Assembly (NCBI GenBank): GCA_015658495.1
Contig: DQOT01000003.1
Span: forward strand, 1-9,093
Reading direction: 5' to 3'
DNA: 9,093 nucleotides
From: Fidelibacterota bacterium
Lineage (GTDB): Bacteria > Fidelibacterota > Marinisomatia > Marinisomatales > UBA1611
Shown here: one piece after another, positions 1-9,093 of the stretch
How the letters are laid out: each line of letters starts with the position of its first letter
How positions within the stretch are numbered: the stretch's first letter is position 1
Translations under genes and position numbers: made by a program
The notes under the pieces: model-generated
What the model saw: only the letters and a program-made list of their open reading frames with translations
The model's database searches: none
Told to the model about the DNA's origin: nothing

Positions 1-557
1 AAACCAGTTTGGATCTTTTTACACACCAGAAAGTAGGTCCCTTATCTTTCTATGCCCGGGGCCGTTATGAAAAGTTGTCCGGCAAACCACTCCCGCAAGA
101 CCAATTTGGAATTTTTGATATCCCTAATTATTACATCGCAGGAAGCTTTGTCCCGGGACGTGAATATATGAGACCTCGTGGTTTTTCCGGAGTAAGATAT
201 GGAGAACAGGCATTTATGGGGACGGTTGAATTACGAGCCCCCGCAGCGCCGTTTCAATTTGTTGAAATATTAAAGATAATTCAATTGGGTAATCCAACAG
301 TTGCGCTCATTTCCGATTTTGGAAATGCCTGGAATAATGAGGAAGATATGGAAGACCTGATTATGACGACCGGTGTAGAATTCCGGTTTGCATTATCCTT
401 GGCAAAATCGCCTTTGTTTATTTTTAGTTATGGCTGGGCACAATCACCTGAAAAATGGGGCAATGATTTGGAAAAACTGACAGAGATGTGGGAAGGAGAT
501 GTTATAGACGTGGGCCCCAAACCCTATTTTCAAATGACGCTTATTAATCCGTTTTAG
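1..557 (+). CDS. Outer-membrane beta-barrel, Omp85/surface-antigen-like C-terminus (5' partial)
   Basis: The gene enters from the left edge; its frame is open from base 3, so only the last 184 residues are visible and the TTG at 9-11 is probably an internal Leu codon. The segment carries features of the C-terminal half of Omp85-type barrels (bacterial surface antigen family): an RGF motif at visible residues 59-61, like the L6-loop VRGF/Y; a strand reading VELRAP at 75-80; and the typical DFGNAW strand at 105-110. The protein ends in Phe184 after alternating aromatic and polar residues, as expected for a beta-signal recognised by the BAM machinery. In this family such barrels insert proteins into, or secrete them across, the outer membrane, but the missing N-terminus (POTRA, beta-propeller or other domains) would decide the role, so I assign none. 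The stop is TAG followed directly by TGA, overlapping the next gene's start. Confidence 0.75.
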   Translation, partial: TSLDLFTHQKVGPLSFYARGRYEKLSGKPLPQDQFGIFDIPNYYIAGSFVPGREYMRPRGFSGVRYGEQAFMGTVELRAPAAPFQFVEILKIIQLGNPTVALISDFGNAWNNEEDMEDLIMTTGVEFRFALSLAKSPLFIFSYGWAQSPEKWGNDLEKLTEMWEGDVIDVGPKPYFQMTLINPF

Positions 558-559
558 TG

Positions 560-931
560 ATGAAAAATACAATTATTTGGTTTGAGATCAATGTAGCTGA
601 CTTGGCCCGAGCCAAAAAATTCTATGACCACGTTTTACAAACAAATATCCGCAAAGAAGCCAGGGAAGGATATCCACCTATGGGCATTATTCCTGATGAA
701 GGTGTGAATGGTGCTTTAGTAGAAGATGAAGATTACGAAGCGCCGGAACATAGTGGCGTCATGCTTTATTTTGATGGGAGTTCCGGAATTAATCCTTACT
801 TGGAACGTGTAGAAGAAGCCGGGGGAGAAGTGCTTGTTCCCAGATCGTTCGTGAATGAGTCTGTTGGGCACTGGGCAGCGTTTTCAGATTTGGATGGGAA
901 TCTGTTTGCTTTTTACGAACCACCACAATAA
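560..931 (+). CDS. VOC superfamily (glyoxalase/bleomycin-resistance fold) protein
   Basis: A 123-residue cytoplasmic protein with the pattern of a small two-module VOC protein. Module one opens with WFEINVADLARAKKFYDHVL (residues 7-26), the usual strand followed by the 'D-x-x-R-A-x-x-FY' helix. Module two contains a GVMLYF strand (66-71), a helix ending ERVEEAGGE (82-90) and the closing HWAAFSDLDGNLFAFYEP (104-121), matching the family's 'DpdGN...l.e' ending. Glu9 and Glu120 sit where metal ligands often lie, but the His usual at the start of module two is absent, so glyoxalase I activity cannot be claimed; the substrate is unknown. The ATG at 560 is preferred over the GTG at 557 because it matches the family N-terminus. 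It overlaps the TGA that follows the upstream TAG, and no Shine-Dalgarno sequence is evident, so translational coupling is likely. Confidence 0.88.
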   Translation: MKNTIIWFEINVADLARAKKFYDHVLQTNIRKEAREGYPPMGIIPDEGVNGALVEDEDYEAPEHSGVMLYFDGSSGINPYLERVEEAGGEVLVPRSFVNESVGHWAAFSDLDGNLFAFYEPPQ

Positions 932-940
932 AAAGTAATC

Positions 941-969
941 ACGTAATTAAATATTTACGTTTTATTTTT
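941..969. terminator. Weak AT-rich hairpin between convergent genes
   Basis: ACGTAA at 941-946 pairs with TTACGT at 955-960 across an 8-base loop, followed on the plus strand by a T-rich run (961-969). On the opposite strand the A-rich stretch at 930-934 gives a short U tract further from the stem. It lies in the only non-coding gap of the left part, between two convergent stop codons, which is where a bidirectional terminator is expected. The stem is only six AT-rich base pairs, so the call is tentative. The T run reaches the minus-strand stop codon at 968-970. Confidence 0.4.
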
Positions 970-1906
970 AAAACCAATAACGTCTCAAAGAGACTGAAAA
1001 GATTAATCCTTCAGCATCTATAGTAGGTGCATCACCGTCCCAAACTGCTGGTTCTTGCCTTGTTTTTTCATTTCCATTATCATCTTTTTCACCTGTTTTC
1101 ACTGAATAAGTCCAAGCCTGATTATTGGTTATAAGAATATTTTTCATTGATAAAACAAGATCCCAGTGTTTTCCGATTTGAACACCCAAATTCAATCCAA
1201 CTGCCGGCATCACTAATCCGCTTTTAACAGAATGGTTATTGTCATCTTGTTTAAACGCGAAACAAACAGGGAGATCAAGAGACGTTGAAACAGTTGAGCC
1301 AAACCCCGAGAATAAAGTGAAATCTAATGTACCACCAATCCCCAAATAAATATCCATTTTATCTCTGGAATCCTGTATAAAACCAAAATGGCCGTTTAGA
1401 CTCCCAGATAAAAGCCCGAGAGGATTGATCAATAATTTCCCTGTTAAATCATAATGAGGCAGGGGGCCATAAGATAAACTCAAATCCGCAATATATGGGT
1501 TTGTCAACATTTCATACGCTTTATGTCCTTCTTTCACCTTTCGCCATTTTCTTACAATTTTTGCTTTACTTGCGTAAGGGCCCACCTCCGTAATACGAGC
1601 TAGCCCCCTGGTTTTTCCCGGTAAAGTAATGGTTCTCCCCTTATAAGTTTTTTGTTTATCTTTAGAAGCGATCTCAAAAAAATCTCCTTTTTCAAGCCCA
1701 AGGTTTTCACCAGACAAAATAGAAATGGTTTTACCATCCACTTCAATGACTTCGCTGGTGATCATGTAAAGTTCTTTCAATTTACTCCGAACTTGGAAGG
1801 TGATATTAGACAGCGCTTTTTCCAGAGATGCATCTCGGTTGCCGCCAGTGTGACTTGCACCTAATTTAAAGGATTTTTCTGAAAGCCCCGTTTCTACATT
1901 CACCAA
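968..1906 (-). CDS. C-terminal fragment of the CsgG-like/barrel protein, downstream of the amber codon
   Basis: An open frame continuous with the previous fragment. The first possible start after the amber is a TTG at 1906 (312 residues), but the homologous sequence already begins at 2017: 37 conserved-looking residues between the stop and this TTG include the start of the NANVRLVNVETG strand. The TTG is therefore a computational start, and I see no ribosome-binding site for it. The fragment has no signal peptide, so even if translated it could not reach the outer membrane. It holds the second half of the CsgG-like domain and the strand-rich C-terminus ending in Phe. Confidence 0.4.
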   Translation of the reverse strand: MVNVETGLSEKSFKLGASHTGGNRDASLEKALSNITFQVRSKLKELYMITSEVIEVDGKTISILSGENLGLEKGDFFEIASKDKQKTYKGRTITLPGKTRGLARITEVGPYASKAKIVRKWRKVKEGHKAYEMLTNPYIADLSLSYGPLPHYDLTGKLLINPLGLLSGSLNGHFGFIQDSRDKMDIYLGIGGTLDFTLFSGFGSTVSTSLDLPVCFAFKQDDNNHSVKSGLVMPAVGLNLGVQIGKHWDLVLSMKNILITNNQAWTYSVKTGEKDDNGNEKTRQEPAVWDGDAPTIDAEGLIFSVSLRRYWF

Positions 1907-2017
1907 TCGGACATTCGCATTGATAACTGTATGAATATTGTTTTCTAATTCAAGCCGCCTTTTTTCTTTTGAACTTTTGGTATTGTCAACTGCCGCCGTA
2001 ACCGTTTTTTTGATTAC

Positions 2018-2431
2018 CTAGGAAAATAAGGTTTCATCTTTGTCCTCCTCCTCCCCCTCCTCAGCATCTTCCTTTTTTGTTTTCGGAACACCTTTTTGCC
2101 CGAAATGAACAATATTGACAATGAGAGCTTCTTCCGCTGCGGCCAACTCTCCCAATTTAATCACTTGGTCATCACTGACCATTCCAGATAATTGAAATTT
2201 TTGTTCTTCCAGGATCTCATCAACCAGGTTGCGGTCAATCACTTCAAATCGTCCTATGGCAGTTGCTTCATTAGCAATAACGGACAAGATTTTGTCCGCC
2301 ACTTCTTCATATTTACCTTCTGAAGCAGGAAGAATCATGAGTTGTTTTCTTTCAAGAGTAAGGTTATCATCCAATTCCTGTGCAACTATTCCTGAAGCAA
2401 GAAAAAGTAGAATGAAGATGATTCGATTCAT
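2018..2431 (-). CDS. N-terminal fragment of the CsgG-like protein, ending at the amber codon
   Basis: If the TAG at 2018-2020 is a true stop, this 137-residue exported fragment is what the ribosome makes. It has a signal peptide and the first half of a CsgG-like domain, then ends just after an acidic run (EDAEEGEEEDKDE, residues 121-133). The ATG at 2431 is chosen over the upstream TTG at 2443 because it starts the signal peptide cleanly and overlaps the previous gene's stop. On its own the fragment lacks the second half of the fold and is unlikely to work like the full protein. Confidence 0.6.
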   Translation of the reverse strand: MNRIIFILLFLASGIVAQELDDNLTLERKQLMILPASEGKYEEVADKILSVIANEATAIGRFEVIDRNLVDEILEEQKFQLSGMVSDDQVIKLGELAAAEEALIVNIVHFGQKGVPKTKKEDAEEGEEEDKDETLFS

Positions 2432-3153
2432 TAAAATGTCCAATTCAAGGGTTGTTTTAAAGCAAAAGTTAAGAATACGGAAGCGGTCTCAAAATTAAAG
2501 GATTCATCTATAGGAAAATCTTGTGTGAACCCAAAGATTAGGGCTGTCCCCTTTTTTATAGACAACTGGGCTTCACTCACCAATTGAATCCTGGAAAGAT
2601 CTGTATCGTCAACCTGTTTGCTGACTTGATGGAAATAATCCATTTCAATTTTCGTATGTAATGGTCCAAAATCCCGGTCGGCTGTAAATCCTGATTTTGC
2701 GTAGGATGTTTTTTGTTCCGTATTCAAGTAATCAGAATTATCAAATGCAATGCCCAGTTCAAATGTCATCATGTTCCCGTCCGCAGAATTTCGAATGAGC
2801 CAACCCAATCCCTGATTGTAATGATACCTGAGATTCACATCAATAAAGGTGTTTTTTTCATAAATGAGCGTATTAAAGGAATATAACCAATCAAATGACA
2901 AGAACATGCGACTGGTTTTTAACCGCAGGCGTATATCAGTATCATCCTTGAAATAATGACCATAAAAACGGAGATCTCGAAAAGATCGAGGGGATGTGCG
3001 TTTCAGGCGTGCGTAGCTGGCGAGTCCCGTAGAATTTGAACCTGCATTGACAATGCCAAAGCGGAGATATTGTTTCCAATCCGGGAGTTCTGCATCAGGA
3101 TCGTGTGCAAAAACTAAGGAAAGAAAAAGGATGGGAATGAAACATTTAATCAC
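2431..3153 (-). CDS. DUF481-like outer-membrane beta-barrel protein
   Basis: A 240-residue exported protein. The GTG at 3153 is chosen as start because it forms a GTGA overlap with the permease stop and gives a clean signal peptide (residues 1-16, cut after LVFA); an in-frame extension to 3231 would add a charged, non-signal N-terminus. The mature part is made of alternating hydrophobic and polar strands: FIDVNLRYHYNQGLGWLIR, then FELGIAFDNSDY, a long strand pair around KIEMDYFHQVSKQVDD, then QLVSEAQLSIKKGTALIFGF, ending WTF with a C-terminal Phe. The order resembles DUF481 (YdiY-type 'salt-induced' outer-membrane proteins), whose role is unknown. A generic small porin-like barrel is the alternative. 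It lies between an ABC-2 permease and a CsgG-like outer-membrane protein, which suggests an envelope function. Its TAA overlaps the next ATG by one base. Confidence 0.68.
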   Translation of the reverse strand: MIKCFIPILFLSLVFAHDPDAELPDWKQYLRFGIVNAGSNSTGLASYARLKRTSPRSFRDLRFYGHYFKDDTDIRLRLKTSRMFLSFDWLYSFNTLIYEKNTFIDVNLRYHYNQGLGWLIRNSADGNMMTFELGIAFDNSDYLNTEQKTSYAKSGFTADRDFGPLHTKIEMDYFHQVSKQVDDTDLSRIQLVSEAQLSIKKGTALIFGFTQDFPIDESFNFETASVFLTFALKQPLNWTF

Positions 3154-3911
3154 TGTTTGATCTTTTTCCCACTTTGCATGAGCAGGATCGCAATGGTTGT
3201 GAATAGCACTGTCAGAATCAATGCCATCCAAAAACTGAAACTGAATGAAGAATCACTTATCCCCAAAATCGTATACCGTATTCCATTAATCATATAGTAA
3301 ATGGGATTGATAAAACTCAAACTTTGCGCCCATTCCGGTAGCATCTTGATGGAATAAAAGATGCCTCCTAAAAAACTCAATGGTGTGAGGAAAAAATTTT
3401 GCATCATGGCTAATTGATCCCAACTCTCTGCCATTTGACCCAAAATGAGTCCCATGCTGGCAAAAGCCCATGATACGAGAAAAATAAAAACAATGGTTCC
3501 CAAAGGATCAGCCACTGTAAGATCGGTGAGAAATACACCCAGAATTAAAACCAGAATACCATTCACCACACCACGAACGGTTCCACCAATAATGTAGGCT
3601 AATGAGATCTCTAATCCAGACAAAGGTGCCGTTAAAAGATCGGGCAGTTGTTGGAGCAATTTCATTTGCAGCATGGAGGATGATGTATTTGCTGTAGCAT
3701 TGGTGAGTGTATTCATCATGATGAGTCCTGGCAAAATGAATAAGGTGTAAGGCACACCCTGTATCTCTGAAATGCGCTGTTCCAATGTGAAACCAAAAAT
3801 CACAATGTATAATCCAGACGAAATAAGCCCTGGTAAAACTGTTTGCCGATACACAGAAAAGAATCGTCCAACTTCCCGCTTGATCAATGTATTAAGACCA
3901 ATCCAATTCAT
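3150..3911 (-). CDS. ABC-2 type transporter permease, YadH-like
   Basis: A 253-residue inner-membrane protein with about six hydrophobic segments (near residues 24-42, 55-74, 104-128, 137-158, 170-188 and 227-246), the layout of ABC-2 permeases such as DrrB, NodJ and YadH. The stretch FFLTPLSFLGGIFYSIKMLP (173-192), followed by INPIYYMINGIRY (201-213), is the characteristic C-terminal ABC-2 block and closely resembles E. coli YadH. It should form a dimer that exports a substrate when driven by the ATPase encoded immediately upstream. Lipids, polysaccharides and drugs are known substrates in the family; nothing here identifies which. The ATG at 3911 overlaps the ATPase stop as ATGA, with a GGGA-rich stretch a short distance upstream that could act as a ribosome-binding site. 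The TGA stop overlaps the next gene's GTG. Confidence 0.93.
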   Translation of the reverse strand: MNWIGLNTLIKREVGRFFSVYRQTVLPGLISSGLYIVIFGFTLEQRISEIQGVPYTLFILPGLIMMNTLTNATANTSSSMLQMKLLQQLPDLLTAPLSGLEISLAYIIGGTVRGVVNGILVLILGVFLTDLTVADPLGTIVFIFLVSWAFASMGLILGQMAESWDQLAMMQNFFLTPLSFLGGIFYSIKMLPEWAQSLSFINPIYYMINGIRYTILGISDSSFSFSFWMALILTVLFTTIAILLMQSGKKIKQ

Positions 3912-4834
3912 TCGTTGATTCCCTTCCCGGTCAGATTCAAAAATACATCTTCCAACGATGAAACTTTAGACTCAATACTTTGGATATGGACATCCGCCTT
4001 TGATAATTGTTCAATAATTTTCGGCATAGCGGAATCAGGGTCTTTCACAGAAAAATGGAACCGGTTTTCTTCCCGGGTGAATGTGAATCCATCTAAAAAT
4101 GATTCCATGCCATTTCTCACATTTCCCAATTGGACTGTGATACCTGCCGTCCCCAACTCCCGTGTTAAATCTTTGGGCGATCCTTTTTTCAGGATTTCCC
4201 CTTCATCAATAATGGCCACATTTTCACAGAGCAATTCCGCTTCTTCTATATAATGAGTGGTCAGAAGAATTGTTTTTCCCTGGGAATGAAGATCCCGGAG
4301 ATATTGCCAGAGATTCCGGCGGAGTTCTACATCTATACCGGCAGTGGGTTCATCCAAAATAATAATATCCGGATCGTGAACCAAAGCCTTTGCCAATTGA
4401 AACCGCCGTTTCATTCCACCGGACAATTGACGCAAACGGGATTCCCGTTTTTTGGATAATCCTAATCGTTCAAATAGATCATCAATCTTTGGTTTAGCAT
4501 CACTTTCAGAGATGCCATAATACCCAGCTTGAAAAACGAGTAATTTTTCGATAGGGAAGAACCAATCCACCGAAAGTTCCTGGGCAGCAATACCAATCTT
4601 AGATCGTGTAAATCTAAAATCTTTCACCGTATCTTTTCCGAAGACCTCCGTGGTACCTTCATCTCGGAAAACAAGTCCCGTAACAATATTGATCATCGTG
4701 GTTTTTCCAGCACCATTGGGACCAAGAAGTCCGAAGAATTCACCCTCCTTAATAGTCATATCTACACCGCGGAGGGCATGAACATTCCCATAGGATTTGG
4801 TCAATCCTGATATCTGGATAGCAGGAATTGGCAC
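3908..4834 (-). CDS. ABC transporter ATP-binding protein, YadG-like
   Basis: A 308-residue cytoplasmic ATPase that powers the ABC-2 permease encoded next. Motifs are complete: Walker A GPNGAGKT (38-45), Q-loop Gln85, signature LSGGM (137-141), Walker B IIILDE (157-162) and switch His194 in LTTHYIEEAE. The segments FQAGYYG (101-107) and LDEPTAGIDVELRR match E. coli YadG as I remember it, a protein of the same length. The last 100 residues form the extra C-terminal domain seen in DrrA/YadG-type ATPases, with the usual ending SLEDVFLNLTG (293-303). The likely start is the GTG at 4834, five bases after the upstream stop; no in-frame ATG lies nearby, and the N-terminus IQISGLTKSYG fits the family. 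Stop and permease start overlap by four bases. Export is far more likely than import because there is no binding-protein gene. Confidence 0.95.
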   Translation of the reverse strand: MPIPAIQISGLTKSYGNVHALRGVDMTIKEGEFFGLLGPNGAGKTTMINIVTGLVFRDEGTTEVFGKDTVKDFRFTRSKIGIAAQELSVDWFFPIEKLLVFQAGYYGISESDAKPKIDDLFERLGLSKKRESRLRQLSGGMKRRFQLAKALVHDPDIIILDEPTAGIDVELRRNLWQYLRDLHSQGKTILLTTHYIEEAELLCENVAIIDEGEILKKGSPKDLTRELGTAGITVQLGNVRNGMESFLDGFTFTREENRFHFSVKDPDSAMPKIIEQLSKADVHIQSIESKVSSLEDVFLNLTGKGINE

Positions 4835-4839
4835 GAGGT

Positions 4840-5151
4840 TTATTCGAATCCGATATGCTGGTCGAAGGGGCTGGGAAAGTCAAACCCTTCAGCGCCGGGA
4901 AAATGGGCGATGGATACGATAAATCCCCAGGGAATCATGATGGATGCTTCCACTTTTTTAGTTTTAGCCTTGCCTTTTCCTGTGACATTTGGAACGGAAA
5001 ATTTAGGATGACTGATCCACATACCGTATTCGTCGTATCCGTTTACATACACGAATAATTTATCCTGTTCGATCCCGATCTTTTTTAAAGGTTCATGGCC
5101 ATCAAGGACGATCAGGATCAAATCGCCAACCACTTCTTGTATTTTCATCAT
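4840..5151 (-). CDS. Small conserved-looking protein of unknown function
   Basis: I do not recognise this 103-residue protein. It has no signal peptide and no membrane segment, so it is probably cytoplasmic. Visible features: an N-terminal strand-turn-strand around VVGDLILIVLDGHEPL, a strand followed by an aromatic turn in KLFVYVNGYDEYGMWISHP, a basic Lys/Gly stretch GKGKAKTKKVE in the middle, and a C-terminal hydrophobic and aromatic part with MIPWGFIVSIAHFPG and FDFPSPFD. The run of short strands and an 'IPW-x-x-I' strand could fit a small beta-barrel of Sm-like type, but that is a guess. The start is the ATG at 5151 (or the adjacent ATG at 5148); a TTG at 5163 is possible but less likely. 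It sits 15 bases after the sugar-dehydrogenase stop and 5 bases before the ABC ATPase start, so it is co-transcribed with both. Confidence 0.75.
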   Translation of the reverse strand: MMKIQEVVGDLILIVLDGHEPLKKIGIEQDKLFVYVNGYDEYGMWISHPKFSVPNVTGKGKAKTKKVEASIMIPWGFIVSIAHFPGAEGFDFPSPFDQHIGFE

Positions 5152-5166
5152 ATCTATACCCAATCG

Positions 5167-8846
<3,680 letters not shown>

Positions 8847-8853
<7 letters not shown>

Positions 8854-9093
8854 AATTCACCAAATTTGCTGTGATAGTTCAATGTAACCCGATCAACGGT
8901 TTTCTTTTCCATATCATAGATGTCACAGGCATCAAATGGCTTTGCATAAATGTGTAGGCTCATAGCTGGCTCATCAAATACGTTTTCTACGGAATGTACT
9001 TCTGCCGGGCCATCTAAAAATCCTCGTCCACCTACCAGTTGCCCATCCATTTTCAGATCAACAGGTGATTCTGAAAGAATACTATAATTACAA
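8847..9093 (-). CDS. Cysteine dioxygenase, C-terminal part (5' end beyond window)
   Basis: The last 81 residues of a cupin-fold iron enzyme that oxidises L-cysteine to cysteine sulfinate with O2. The visible part matches the C-terminal third of type I cysteine dioxygenases: EVHSVEN (visible 31-37), whose His33 corresponds to the third iron-binding His (His140 in the mammalian enzyme); SLHIY (45-49), the Ser-His-Tyr catalytic triad (Ser153, His155, Tyr157); KPFDACDIYD, matching the family's 'PPFDtC..fd'; and the closing VTLNYHSKFGEL, matching 'vtm.fHSkfG'. The first two iron ligands and the thiol-binding Arg lie outside the window. The Met codon at 9048-9050 is internal; the frame is open to the right edge. 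A related thiol dioxygenase (for example 3-mercaptopropionate) is possible but the C-terminal match favours cysteine. It is the most upstream visible gene of the operon. Confidence 0.92.

Larger units (their letters stand above)
968..2431 (-). pseudogene. CsgG-like protein with C-terminal barrel-like domain, interrupted by an in-frame amber codon
   Basis: Read through the TAG at 2018-2020, this is one 487-residue frame. Residues 1-18 are a signal peptide (cut near GIVA/Q) with no lipobox Cys. Residues 29-110 resemble the first half of CsgG-type domains: LMILP, then FEVIDRNLVDEILEEQKFQ, then a LGELAAAEEALIV segment. A charged insertion follows (117-159) with the amber codon at 138. After it, the second half resumes: NANVRLVNVETG (171-182), then a small beta domain with EVIEVDGKTISILSGENLGL and KGDFFEI (226-253), like the FlgT/CsgG C-terminal region. 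Residues about 315-487 are strand-rich and end in YWF, as in outer-membrane barrels. It is the last gene of the operon; its ATG overlaps the upstream TAA by one base (TAATG), and its own stop is TAA. No frameshift or other stop occurs over 350 later codons. Nonsense mutation, sequence error and readthrough are all possible. Confidence 0.72.

Noticed and set aside
557..559. GTG at 557 as start of the VOC gene
   Set aside because: The directly following ATG gives the usual VOC N-terminus; the GTG adds only one residue.
1652..1864. 70-codon plus-strand frame opposite the CsgG-like gene
   Set aside because: No recognisable protein pattern; fully explained as the complement of the minus-strand coding frame.
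2018..2060. Programmed ribosomal frameshift as explanation for the split CsgG-like gene
   Set aside because: Both halves are in exactly the same frame, so no frame change is needed; only the amber codon separates them.
3154..3231. In-frame upstream extension of the DUF481-like gene to an ATG at 3231
   Set aside because: The extension lies inside the permease gene, is charged and would bury the signal peptide; the GTG at 3153 forms a GTGA overlap and places the signal peptide at the N-terminus.
3843..4253. 136-codon open frame on the plus strand
   Set aside because: Lies opposite the well-supported ABC ATPase gene; its translation has no domain pattern and is an antisense shadow.
5152..5163. 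TTG at 5163 as start of the 103-residue protein
   Set aside because: Two consecutive ATG codons follow four codons later and the extra residues add nothing recognisable; ATG at 5151 is the simpler choice.

Overview
The window looks like a piece of a Gram-negative bacterial chromosome with moderately low GC. Several genes encode outer-membrane beta-barrels or Sec-exported proteins, and one encodes an NAD-dependent DNA ligase of bacterial type. Few starts have a clear Shine-Dalgarno sequence and most genes overlap their neighbour. The mix of exported CsgG-like, DUF481-like and Omp85-type proteins would fit the FCB/Marinimicrobia part of the tree, but that placement is inference from gene style only. 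I see no tRNA, rRNA, CRISPR array, insertion sequence or phage gene.

Left edge, plus strand (1-931): the 3' end of an outer-membrane beta-barrel gene of Omp85/surface-antigen type, then an overlapping small VOC (glyoxalase-fold) gene. A weak AT-rich hairpin at about 941-969 separates these from the convergent minus-strand genes.

Minus strand (9093 down to 968): nine genes are packed with no gap above about 15 bases. In transcription order they are: cysteine dioxygenase (3' part only), a small exported protein of unknown function, ligA, an exported PQQ-type sugar dehydrogenase, a 103-residue protein of unknown function, a YadG-like ABC ATPase, a YadH-like ABC-2 permease, a DUF481-like outer-membrane protein, and a CsgG-like protein with a beta-barrel-like C-terminus. 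The last four are joined by stop/start overlaps or very short gaps and may form an envelope-export unit. The ligase and the dioxygenase look like passengers in the same transcript rather than functional partners. The operon's promoter lies beyond base 9093.

The most notable feature is the final gene. Its reading frame runs without any shift from 2431 to 968 but is cut by one amber codon at 2018-2020. Sequence on both sides is recognisably the same CsgG-like domain. This is either a very recent nonsense mutation, a sequence error, or readthrough. The rest of the window reads as ordinary, intact genes.
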